Source: DASVDE01 sp963740065 (GTDB taxonomy: Bacteria > Actinomycetota > Thermoleophilia > Solirubrobacterales > 70-9). From it: 64,000 nucleotides of DNA. Within the stretch, counting starts at the first letter, position 1. Each line of letters starts with the position of its first letter. The stretch covers positions 21,891 to 85,890 of the forward strand of contig CAVUCS010000003.1 of NCBI GenBank assembly GCA_963740065.1. Direction: 5' to 3'. The translations under genes were made by a program, and so were the position numbers. The notes beneath the pieces are model-generated. The model had not been told where the DNA came from and ran no database searches. It saw only the letters and a list, made by a program, of their open reading frames with translations. Positions 52,280 through 61,774 of the stretch are shown piece after piece.

Positions 52280-55200
52280 TTGTGCTTCCCCTTCTGTTTC
52301 TTGTGCTTCCCCTTCTGCTTCTTGTGCTTCCCCTTCTGCTTCTTGTGCTTCCCCTTCTGTTTCTTGTGCTTCCCCTTCTGCTTCTTCTTGACACATTTGC
52401 CCCGCTTCAACTTCCGTCCCTTCTTGCACGTCTCGGGGTTTGATCCTTGCCCTGGTTGCCGGGGCCGGAACTCGTGGAGGAGCCGGAGCCTGGGTAGGTT
52501 GGAGCCGGCGAGGGTGGGCCCTGGCAGGCCTCGAGCGAGCAGGGGGGCGGCGCTTCGGGGAATCGGAATCCGCCACCAATACGGACGGCATAGGTCCGCG
52601 GGAAGCCGTCTATCGCATCTGCCGTGAGCGCCCCGGGCACGGTGATGAAGACCGTCCTTCCATCGGGGGTGATCCCATTCACCGCCGTTTGGAAGTTTTC
52701 AGGCTGAGAGGTCACTCCATCTGTCAGCAGGATGTAGCGGCCGTCGCGCCACTCGTAGGCATCGACACCGACGTGGACCGGCTGCCCGGGCCCGGCGCTG
52801 TTGTTGTCCTGGCCGGCCAGCGGCGTTGGCGTCGCAAAGGCGAAATCGCCATTTTCAGTCAGTGGGGTCATGTTTGGCCCAACGCCTCCGGAACCAAAGG
52901 AGAGGACATCGTCCACCGGAGCAGAACCGTCTTGAGGACACGAGGCGCAAACCAGCGAACGATCACGGTCGTCATAGCGGTAGTACTGCAAGGTGCCCGC
53001 ATTGCCGGCACCGATCCCGACCGCGTCGAGCCGCGAGTTCTTAGATCTCAGGATGAGGACGCTACCGTCCCCGTTTATTGCGGTCGAATCGCCGCCAGAG
53101 CTGCCGCCTACCGAGATCTCTAGCACGCCCGGGACCCGGCGCCCAGGGACCCATCGCCAACGTAGGCGAGATCCCCGTCCGCGACGCGGAGCCGATAGAT
53201 CCCGATAGGCGCGGCCCCAGGAACAGCTTCCGAGCCGACTTGAAGTAGATGCGCGAGCCGTCATCGGGAATGCCAATGTCGGGGACAGCCTGTTCGTTGC
53301 GCGGCACCCTGACCGCGGCCCCCTCAACTGAGCAAGTCAAGCAGGTCGTCGACTGATCGCCGAAGTCGAAGCGGTAGATGTCGCCGGCGAGCTCGTCGCT
53401 GCAGCCAGTTGGCTCGGCGTCCTCACTGGTCTGACGCTTCCTGGTCCAAAAATAGGCGGACTCATCGGTCGAGCGCAGGAAGCCAGAATCGCAATCCGGA
53501 CCGCTTACCGGAGGAGGCGAGAGATCAATGGTCTCCTCAGCGTCAAGCTGGCGCATGTAGAGGCGGTACGGGCCGCTGCAGTTCGAGCCCTGGGAGGGGA
53601 TAAAGACCAGATCGCCGTCCGCCGATATCCAGTGCGCATGTCGCATCGGCAATCCGCCCGGGTAGAGCCCAACGGCAACTCCGCCGCTATCGAGGGGGCA
53701 AGTCATCGGTGACCCGTTGGGGAGAATCGAGATGAAGCGTGGCAACCCTGAGCCGACCTCGTAAGCCTGGTTCGCCGGTGACCGTCGGAAATTCCGGATC
53801 AGGCGACTTGCGCAGGAGCATGACAACCGTCGAAGCGTCGTCGGAGCCCATCGTGTAGCCCCCTGCTGGGCCTCAGGCGTCTGGTGAAGCTTGACCGGGG
53901 AGGCATCCGGTGAGACTCGATATGTGGCGAGGTCCTCGCCTTTGTTGCTGGTGCTGTAGGCGATCAGACTTGAAAGATCGCGCCGATTCCAATTGGACCG
54001 ATCCAGACGCTACCGCTGATGTCGGCGCGGGCGGGGAGGATGTTCCGGGTCTGCCAGCCCGCGGACGTCCTCTCGGCAGTAGAACTGGTTGACCGAGCCC
54101 GTATCGGCGATCGGGTTACCTCCGAGCTGCTGCCCAGACCGCACGGTTACCGTTGCTCGAGATAGCGACGGTGCCAGCGACGATGTTGCCGCCCGTGTCA
54201 GGGCAGATTGACCTGCTCCCAGGCGCGATCGGAACCGGGGGGCCCGGGCAGCTCGGTGACCTCGGCAAGACCGGGCTGATTTCCCGGCTGGCGGAGCAGC
54301 GGGTCGGCGCCATCGGCGGCCACCAGCTCTGGAACGCTGGCTTCAGCGAGAGTTCCGATGAAGTCGATCAGGTAGGGATCGCGGCCGAGGTTGTCACCGG
54401 GGCCGCCGGAGACCGTGACGTTTCCATCTCCGACCGAAGGGAGGCCTGCGAGCGCATCCTCTACCGCCTGCGCCGGCGCGTCGAAAAAGAGGTCGTTGGT
54501 GCTCTCGCCCGCGAAGGTGAGCTTGAACGTGCCCGAGCTTGCGGAGATCCTGAGCTGCTGATGGTGGCCGTGATCAAGCGACAGATGGTTAGCCCGGGTG
54601 GTGAGCGTGCGATCCTCGCCGAAGGCGGGGTCCATCGGGGTTGCCGTTATCGGCGACGACTCGGTAGTGGTAGGTGGTGTCGGCGGTCGAGGCCCGTGAC
54701 GCGCGCTGCGACCAGGCGCTCGATGTGGAGCTCTGTGCGCTGGTCGGCGCGGTGGATGTGCATGGGTTGCTCTCGCAGGGGCCTTGGTCCCGTACTCGAA
54801 GTGGAAGGTCGCTCTCGACGCCCGAGCGCGAAAACGCGGCCGTCGAATCTGGCGGTAGTGGCCGTACGCGTCTGGTGCCGGTGGTCTCGACAATGCGGCG
54901 GCCCGCGGGTAGTGAAAGTGAGGTCGGCGCCTCTCGTCGTTCCCGCCGCGTTGGTCGCTTGCAGGCGGAAGTGGTAGGTCGGTGCCGGCGTCGAGGCCGC
55001 TGATGTCCGCGTGAACGGCGACCTCGACCCGAACTCCGGCTCCGGGATCGGGCGCGCAGGGCGCGCTCTGACCGTAGGCCTGGCTCGGGCCGTAGTCGAA
55101 GTGGCAGTCGCTGAGCGCGATGCCGTTGGGGTCGAGCGCTCCGCGCAGGCGGGCGCTGGTGTTGGTCAACGCGGTCGCGGGTTGCGTTTCGAGGTCTTTG

Positions 55201-57495
55201 ACGGGGGGCGGCGTCGCCGCGGTTTTGAAGGTGACGTCGGCGCCTCTTGAGGGCCCTCCGACGTTGGCGGCAACGACGCGGTAATGGTAGGTCGTGGCGG
55301 GGGCAAGGCCGGCGATCGTCGCCGCGGCGGGCTCATCGCCGAATCCGCTGCCCGGAAGGGCGTCGCAGGGGATCGTGTTGCCGTAGGTGGTGGTCGGGCC
55401 CCACTCGAACTGACAATCGGTGACCGGGATGCCCTCGGGATCGACGAGACCGCGCAGGCGGGCAGACTTGGTCGGTGATCGCCGGCAGCGGCCGCGTCTG
55501 GCGGTCGGGAAGGTGAGAAAGCCCGGGGGCCGAAGACCTTGATCAGCGGGACGCTGCTCGTCGAGGCGTAGATGCAGTCGGTATTCGGATCCGCCACGAC
55601 CCCGCAGTAGGCGGCTCTGACGACCTGGGTGCCGATCTGGCGCAGGAGGAACCCCGCGGAGTCAAACTCCGAGATGTCTTCGGCGCAGCACCGAGAACGC
55701 GTGGCCGGTCGCCGCGTTGGCCGTCGACTGCCGCTGGGGCGCGATCCTGGCCCGAGTTGACGACCGATTTGTCGATCTGCTCGTCGCTCGCGCCTGACGT
55801 AGTCGGGCGGAGGGCGTTTGAAGAACTGGCCACCGGGGCCTGCGAGAGATAGAGGTTGTCGTCGCCGTCGAAGGCGACTCGGCACGGACCCGAAACGCGG
55901 CGCCGCGTCCGGCTGCACGTAGGAGAGGGCGATCGAGCGGATGAACGAGCCGGCGGCGTCTGTATTCGATCAGGGCGTGGCCACGGCCGTAGCCGACCCA
56001 GATGTGGCCCTGTGATCGACGGCGATGCTGCAAACGCCATCTGTCGGTGCCATCGTCTCCGAGTCCGCCTGGGGTGACCAGAGGATCGATTGGGAAGTTG
56101 CCCCCGAGCGGGCGCCGGAGGAGTCGAATCCGTAGAGGAGGTCGGTGCTCAGATGACGCCAGATAGACGTTGCCCGCCGTCGGCAGCGAGGTGTTGTCGG
56201 TGGCGATCCCTGCCGCTGGGCCCTGATCCACGGTCCCGAGGGGGTCAAAGTCGGGCAACGGCGCCAGCGGCCGGATACGCCGATGCGTCGAGAAGCCGAA
56301 GATCCCGAACGGCGCTGTCTCCTCGGAAACGGGCCCGCCGACATGAAGAGGCTTTGGGCATTCGCGTGGAGTGCCGAGTCGAGTCCTGAAGTTGACCCAG
56401 AGTCGGCGTCGCGAACCTCGATATGGCGCGCAACGCGACGCCGGTGTCCGGAACGCCGGGCGGCTTGGAGAGGGTCAGGGTGCTTGCGCCCTACCGCGAG
56501 TGATCTCAGTCCCGGCCTGGAGACCGGCGCCGGAAATTTCCTGCGCCACGGGCGAAGGAGCCGCAGTCGGCGCTAGCGGAGGTGATCTCGGTCGAGCCAG
56601 CGGTGAAGGGCTCCTGCGTCAGGTCGCTCGCGGGCTCCGGAGTGACGCCATCGGAGAGCGTGATCGTCCCCGGCCCGAGCGCGGCAATCGTCGTTTCGTC
56701 CCGGATTCCCGGGCCCGTGATCGCCATGCCGACGGCCAGTGTTCCGACATCGACGCTGACGTTGGTCAGGTTGGGCGTACCAGAGGAAAACTGATTTGTG
56801 CCGCGTGCTGCTATAGGTGACGCGTTCGAGACCGTCAGACTGGTGGGACCGACTGCCGCAATCACCGTGTGGAGGTGGAATGCCGCGGAAACCACCGACT
56901 GCTTCACCGACGCTGAAGGTGCCCGAGAAGGTCTCGACGTTTGGATCGTGAAGGAGCCCGCCGTGAAGACTCCGTTTCCGCGCGCCAGGACAGTCTGGTC
57001 CGCTTTCCGGTGGCGCCATCAATGTCGCCTGTGCCGGTCGCGAGCGTGGCACCGTCACACAGTGCCGTTGCCCTGAAACCCGAAGGAGCCAATCAGCGGC
57101 CGGCCGGTCGGGAATGGCGGCGGCGTGAGAGTGCTGTCGACGCCGACGAAGTCGCCGGCGGTGGTTTCGAGCGTGGAGACGGAAGTGGTAGGCCGTCGTC
57201 GGTGTCAGGCCGCCGAGATGTGCGCGCTGACGTCCTCAGCGGTGGTGAAGGCGGTGCCCTCGCCGCAGGGGGCGGTGTAGCTGTAGGCGGTGCTGGTGCC
57301 CCACTCGAAATAGCAGTCGGTGACCGACGCGCCATCGGGGTCAAAGTGGCCGTTGAGGACCGCCGAGCGGTGGTGAACATCGCCGGCCGGATCGGTCGTC
57401 GCGAAGGTCGCGGCTGAGGCTGTAGCCGGGACGATGGCCGTCAGCAGAAGCCCCGCAGTCAAGACGATCCCGATTCTAAGTCTGAGGCTGTGCAT
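52276..57495 (-). CDS. Giant secreted NHL / fibronectin-like / TolB-propeller protein, unit III, heavily frameshifted
   Basis: Starts MHSLRLRIGIVLTAGLLLTA with a signal peptide and the module DCYFEWGTSTAYSYTAPCGE. Recognisable blocks follow in changing frames: a Thr/Gly-rich repeat (TIAALGPGTITLSDGVTPEP) near 56.7 kb, NHL-like parts near 56.2-55.6 kb, fibronectin-like modules (DCHFDYGPSQAYGQSAPC) near 55.1 kb, and a TolB-like propeller at 53.8-52.4 kb (DRSLVCASCPQDGSAPVDDV). The last part ends in a KHKKQKG repeat encoded by a 21-bp tandem array. I count more than ten frame changes. Either this stretch is the worst-sequenced part of the window or the gene is a decaying paralogue. Confidence 0.6.
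52280..52386. repeat. Five 21-bp tandem repeats encoding KHKKQKG units
   Basis: CTTGTGCTTCCCCTTCTGYTT occurs five times in succession (plus-strand sense). On the coding strand each unit encodes seven basic residues, so copy number sets the length of the cationic tail without changing frame. Confidence 0.85.
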
Positions 57496-57555
57496 TCTCT
57501 GGTCGATTCGCGTTGGCGGGTCTTGGTCTGAGTGAGTGTCGAATGGAGTTGGAGT

Positions 57556-57589
57556 GCCGATCCGGGCGACCTAGGTCGCCCGGATCGGC
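57556..57589 (-). promoter_or_regulatory. Intercistronic perfect palindrome, unit III
   Basis: 34-bp perfect palindrome with 16-bp arms GCCGATCCGGGCGACC around TA, between the collagen-like and giant NHL genes. Same place as in units I and II, with a different sequence. Confidence 0.6.
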
Positions 57590-57606
57590 TCCAATCTGCT
57601 TCGTTG

Positions 57607-58422
57607 CTAGCCGGTTACCGCGAAGGATCCCGAGCCTGAGCTCGAGTTCGAGATGCCGGTGTCGTTCAGGTTGAACTGGAGCAGCGCACCGGCGGTGCTG
57701 GCGCCGCCGCCGGCCCCATCCAGGGTGTTGATGACCGAGAACGAGGCTCCGTTTAGCACCGAGGTTGCGTACACGCAGAGGTGTCCGCTCGCCGCCTGCG
57801 GGTTGTTGACATCACCAGGGCAATCAGCCGTGGGCGGGTCGCCACTCGGGATGAAATGCACGTTCGATCCTGCGAGCGATCCAGCCAGCGGAATCGGGAA
57901 TGAGATATCGGTGATTGTGAAGGGAAACGCAGGGAACGGGACCGTTCCCGCCGAGTTCCTGTTTCGGATGAAGAAGGACCAAGCCCCCATCTCCGTCTGG
58001 CCCGCCGGCAGCGTGGCCGTGAATCCGGTGGTGCCCGGCTCTCCGTTGCAGATGTAGCTCGTGCCACTGGTGGAGACCAGTTTCTGTCCGCCCTGAGCGC
58101 AGTTGCCGCCCGGCGCTTCGGCCGTGGTGGTCACGCTCTGGCCGTCGTCGCCTCTACCGCCTCTGTCGCCTCTGTCGCCGGTGTCGCCCTTATCGCCCTT
58201 GGCGCCGGCGGGGCCTGCCGGGCCTGCGGGACCCTCGGGGCCGGTCTTACCGCGCTTGCCCTGCTTGGCCTTGGACTTCTTCTTGTGCTTCTTGGAAGCG
58301 GAAGCGACCTGGTCGCCACCGCCGTTGGCTGCGATAGCGCCACCGGCGAGGGCGGCGACCAACGCCACAATGGCGACGATCAGACCGGCCGTGCCGAAGT
58401 GGCTACGGAATCGATTCAACAT
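57607..58422 (-). CDS. Collagen-like secreted protein, unit III
   Basis: 271 residues from ATG 58422. Same anchor as the other two (MLNRFRSHFGTAGLIVAIVA), basic KKHKKKSKAKQGKRGK, Gly-X-Y repeats (GPEGPAGPAGPAGAKGDKG, DTGDRGDRGGRGDDG) and a C-terminal domain with paired Cys (APGGNCAQGGQKLVSTSGTS, CPGDVNNPQAASGHLCVYAT) ending SFAVTG. It is headed by the third copy of the leader. The longer reading from 58488 extends into the leader and is not needed. Confidence 0.85.
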   Translation of the reverse strand: MLNRFRSHFGTAGLIVAIVALVAALAGGAIAANGGGDQVASASKKHKKKSKAKQGKRGKTGPEGPAGPAGPAGAKGDKGDTGDRGDRGGRGDDGQSVTTTAEAPGGNCAQGGQKLVSTSGTSYICNGEPGTTGFTATLPAGQTEMGAWSFFIRNRNSAGTVPFPAFPFTITDISFPIPLAGSLAGSNVHFIPSGDPPTADCPGDVNNPQAASGHLCVYATSVLNGASFSVINTLDGAGGGASTAGALLQFNLNDTGISNSSSGSGSFAVTG

Positions 58423-58799
58423 GAGGTGTTCTCTCCTTGTGTAGCGCCCGCCGGGATTAGCCCGGCCGGCCTTGTTGATGCCGAGCACGGGGACCCACCC
58501 CGTGACCGGGTTGACTGCTCAATGAGGCCGACGCGGGCCATCGGGCCCGCGGCGGGTGCTGCTTGAGATGAAGAAGGTGTGGGGCTCGTCTCCTGACTGG
58601 CGTCAAGGTGAGACGAGCCCCTGGACGCCTTCTGCCAGGGAGAGCAGTCGGACGCCGTTTGAGGGCCGACTTGGACCTCGAAGACTTCGTGAGTGGGGCG
58701 GCTGCTCGCCTTGGGCGGTGCCTTTGCGTCCCGATTCACTGCGATACCTCTCCCCTTGTTTCCCTGGCGAGCCGCTTTCCCGAGCGGCTCGCTTCCCTG
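58423..58799 (-). ncRNA. Conserved structured 5' leader of surface operon III (riboswitch-like)
   Basis: Third copy. GGGACGCAAAG is at 58732-58722, the long hairpin at 58581-58621, and a further upstream stem GCGAGCCGCT/AGCGGCTCGC is perfect in this copy. TTGACA on the minus strand at 58916-58911 may be the -35 of its promoter. Confidence 0.6.
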
Positions 58800-59091
58800 T
58801 GTCCCTGCCCGTCCTGAGGGCTAAGGCTTGTTTCCTGTTTGCAGTCTGTGCGTAGCGTGAACGCTTCCGTACATGACTGCTGCGTGTAGTGGAACAGATC
58901 AGTTCGGCTCTGTCAAGCCCTTCTTCTGTTTCTGGACGGAGAGAGGCTCGCGGCAGGTGGGCGTAAACGGCTCTGGAGAGCGGTTTGGCGCGTGCCACGA
59001 GGTTGCCCAAAAGGATCGAGAATCAGCAGAACGGGGACAGCGAGGTTCCCCAAACCGTGGAGGTCAAACCGGAAACGGCTGGGAGAAGGCT

Positions 59092-59824
59092 CTAGGCGGT
59101 GGGGATGGCGATCAGGCTGTTGAAGTCGGCCGTTCCGCTGGCCACCAACACTGCGCACTCGACGCTGAGGACGGTCGGCGATGCGACCGTGGTGACCGCT
59201 TGCAGCGAGGCCGGTATCGCGGCCAGCGCGGGTAGCGTCTTCATCGCGATCTGGTCGAGGGTGGCGGCGCCGGCTTTGAGCGTGCAAGTGATGGAATCGC
59301 CGGCACCCGTGTGGGAAAGCTCCGTCTTCGCCAGAACGACGTAATTGCCGGCGGGGACCGTCAGGCTGACCACCGTGGTCGGCGGACTGTGGGGAGGTTG
59401 GTCAGGACTTGGGTGGCCGACAACGGCGTGACCGTGCCGTTGGTGCCGTTGGTTCCGTCTGTTCCGTCGGCGCCGTCGGCGCCGTTTACGCCGTCGACTC
59501 CGTTGGCTCCGTTTGGGCCGTTCGGGCGCCGTTGGCGCCATTCACGCCCGCGGCGCCGTTCAAGCCAGTATCGCCCTTGGCGCCTCCGCTGTAGAGCAGC
59601 ACTCGCGTCCTCTTATTCAGGTCCCTGGGCGCGACCGAGCCGTTGCGGATCGCGGCGCTCGTCACGGCTCCCTGGGCGATGTCACGAGCGTGGATCCGGC
59701 CGCTTGCGGCGATTGCCGATCCACCGAGAACGATGAACAGGGCGAGGCCGGCAACAACCGTTGAGGGCAGCGGCCAGTTTCGTCGCTCGTTTGTGCGAGC
59801 GCTGCGGTCTAAACGGTATTTCAA
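59092..59824 (-). CDS. Fourth collagen-like protein, different anchor, frameshifted
   Basis: N-terminus RRNWPLPSTVVAGLALFIVL then GGSAIAASGRIHARDIAQGA, a start common in actinobacterial collagen-like proteins. The Gly-X-Y stretch (GDTGLNGAAGVNGANGA..., then GVDGVNGADGADGTDGTNG) is split between frames near 59505 and again near 59395. The C-terminal domain is intact: TVVSLTVPAGNYVVLAKTEL, TCTLKAGAATLDQIAMKTL, ADFNSLIAIPTA. The TTG at 59824 is the apparent start. It lacks the 377-bp leader and has no NHL gene downstream, so it does not belong to the triplicated operon. Confidence 0.68.
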
Positions 59825-59929
59825 GGGGCCTACTTCCTTTGGACTGGCGCGCGCCTGGGGAGGCGGTAAATCGCGGCGCAGAGCGGTGTCTCGCGCTACT
59901 GGTCCATCGACCGAGGTTGGGCCCGAGCG

Positions 59930-60691
59930 TTAGGGCGCCGGAGCGGCCGGAGGCAGCTGCATCGACTCGTCGAGGTCGGTTAGGACGGTGTCGGGGACTT
60001 CGATTGGGCCGCGGGTTGGGCGGTCGAGGTCGGTGGTGACGAAGAGCAGGAGCGCGACCAGGAGGGAGGCGAGCAGCACCCCCGCGAGACCGCGGCCGAC
60101 CAGCGCCAGGTAGGCGGAGAGCAGCCCGAGGGCGAGCGCCGCGCCGAGGATCTCCAGCGTGATGACCGCGTCGGGGACCTGGTTGTTGAGGGCGGCGATC
60201 CGCGTGCTCTGGGCGTCGATCATCCCGTTGAGCGTCTCAACGTAGAGGCGCGGCGCGCTTGCCACGGGCTGGGCGTTGAGCGAGCGCCCGGCCAGCGCCC
60301 AGAGGCGTCGCTGGAGCCGGTCCTCGTTGGCGGTGACCGCGTCCTCCGTGGCGCTGCCCGGCGGGTACTCGGAGATTCTGATCGCGCTGCCGGTGTAGGT
60401 GGCGAGGAGCTTTAGGGAGCGAGTGCGAATCGGCTCGGGAAGCGTCTGCGCGCGCAGGTACGTGGTGCCGATCGCGTTGGCCTCGTTGACGATCGCCGCG
60501 CGGCGGTCCTCATAGCGAGACAGCGCCAGCGAGAGGCCGAAGGCCAGAATCAGCCCGACCACGCCGAGCAGCGCCGCCTGCAGCACGCCGAACGGCTCGC
60601 TGAGACTGGCGGAGAGGTGGCGGACGCGGCGGCCGAGGAAGGCCCCCAGCGCGGTCGCGCCCAAGGTCACGCCAAGCAGGAGGAGCGCCAA
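59930..60691 (-). CDS. DUF4239 (bestrophin-like) membrane protein
   Basis: 253 residues from a TTG at 60691. Two N-terminal membrane helices (LALLLLGVTLGATALGAF and LQAALLGVVGLILAFGLSLA), the DUF4239 block RYEDRRAAIVNEANAIGTTY, a long cytoplasmic helical part (RLYVETLNGMIDAQSTRIAA), then two more helices (ILGAALALGLLSAYLALVGR, GVLLASLLVALLLFVTTDL) and RPTRGPIEVPDTVL. No transport or enzymatic function is established for the family. No ATG or GTG is available upstream before a stop. Confidence 0.82.
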   Translation of the reverse strand: MALLLLGVTLGATALGAFLGRRVRHLSASLSEPFGVLQAALLGVVGLILAFGLSLALSRYEDRRAAIVNEANAIGTTYLRAQTLPEPIRTRSLKLLATYTGSAIRISEYPPGSATEDAVTANEDRLQRRLWALAGRSLNAQPVASAPRLYVETLNGMIDAQSTRIAALNNQVPDAVITLEILGAALALGLLSAYLALVGRGLAGVLLASLLVALLLFVTTDLDRPTRGPIEVPDTVLTDLDESMQLPPAAPAP

Positions 60692-60746
60692 CTCCGCGGT
60701 GGTCAGGTCGAAGAAGATCGCCGGAGACTAGGCGATCGCCCCCCCG

Positions 60747-61637
60747 TCAGGCGGGATTCGTCGCCGCGACGATCCAGGTCGAGGCGCGGCCGACGATGGA
60801 GCCGTCGGGGCGCTGCCAGGAGGCGTAGTGGTCGGCGAGGGCCTCGGCTATCCGCGGTCGCAGGCTCTCGCCGTGGTCGCCGTTGAGGCGGATCAACTCG
60901 GCGCCGGGGCCGATTGCGAGCAGCGACTCGACCGCCTCCTCCATGTCCTCTCCCATGAAGTAGTCGAAGTCGAACTGGTGCAGCTCGATGTCCGCGAACC
61001 CGGCCGCCTCGAGAATGCCGCGACACGTCTCGGGGTTGCCGAGGGAGAACGGCCCGGGACCGCAGGTGTCGGCGTCGTACTCCTCAGGGCGGGAGAGGAA
61101 GCGCTGGACCACCTCCTCGGTCTCCGCCCAGAACGGGCTCTCGGCTTTGCGGCGCCAGCAGATCTTGCTCAGGCGGCCGCCGGGCTTGAGGGCACCGCGG
61201 ATCGCGCGCATCGCCGGGACCGGCGCGGCGAAGAACTGCGTCCCCATGCGGGAGAAGGCGTAGTCATAGTCGGGCTCCCACCCCGCCGCCTGCGCGTCGA
61301 CGGCCTCGAACCCGACGTTCTCGACCCCCGCCTCGGCGGCCTCGCGCCGAGCGTCTTCGATGAAGCGCGGGGAGGCGTCGGTGCCGAGCGCGAAGCCCTC
61401 CGAGCCAACCAGCCCGGCCATCTGCCGCGTCGTCTCACCGAACCCGCAGCCGATGTCGATGCAGCGCCCACCCCGCGGCGGCGCGAAGCGCTCAAAGAGC
61501 TCATCGGTGACCTCATCCAGCGCCCCCACAAACACCTTGCGGTTGCTCTTCCAGCGCTCGTAGAGGACCGTGTCCCAGGCCCGCACAGCCTCCTCGTTGC
61601 CAGGCGCGGCAGGCCCCGCGTCTTGCGTCTGAGCCAT
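60747..61637 (-). CDS. Class I SAM-dependent methyltransferase
   Basis: 296 residues. Rossmann motif I is GGRCIDIGCGFGETTRQMAG (SAM-binding D-x-G-x-G-x-G), motif II is GTDASPRFIEDARREAAEAG, motif III is VDAQAAGWEPDYDYAFSRMG, then MRAIRGALKPGGRLSKICWR. A long insert after residue 170 (EEVVQRFLSRPEEYDADTCG ... FDFDYFMGEDMEEAV) is probably the substrate lid. Small-molecule methyltransferase; the substrate cannot be told. It is transcribed in the same direction as the DUF4239 gene, 55 bp apart. Confidence 0.88.
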   Translation of the reverse strand: MAQTQDAGPAAPGNEEAVRAWDTVLYERWKSNRKVFVGALDEVTDELFERFAPPRGGRCIDIGCGFGETTRQMAGLVGSEGFALGTDASPRFIEDARREAAEAGVENVGFEAVDAQAAGWEPDYDYAFSRMGTQFFAAPVPAMRAIRGALKPGGRLSKICWRRKAESPFWAETEEVVQRFLSRPEEYDADTCGPGPFSLGNPETCRGILEAAGFADIELHQFDFDYFMGEDMEEAVESLLAIGPGAELIRLNGDHGESLRPRIAEALADHYASWQRPDGSIVGRASTWIVAATNPA

Positions 61638-61685
61638 TGCGCGAGGTTACTACGGCGACTTTCCACCTGGGGCACGTCTGTGAAG

Positions 61686-61731
61686 CGCGCCCGACTGGAT
61701 TCGAACCAGTGACCTTCGGTTTCGTAGACCG
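61686..61731 (-). other. tRNA-Arg(ACG) 3' fragment, likely attachment site
   Basis: On the minus strand: anticodon arm CGGT-CTACGAA-ACCG (anticodon ACG), T arm ACTGG-TTCGAAT-CCAGT and acceptor 3' strand CGGGCGC. No matching 5' half (expected GCGCCCG) lies upstream, so only the distal part of the tRNA is present. It adjoins the broken integrase gene, as an att site would. Confidence 0.75.
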
Positions 61732-61774
61732 GAATTGAGGGGCAGCTGTTAATGGCTTTGGAGAGCCAATTCGG

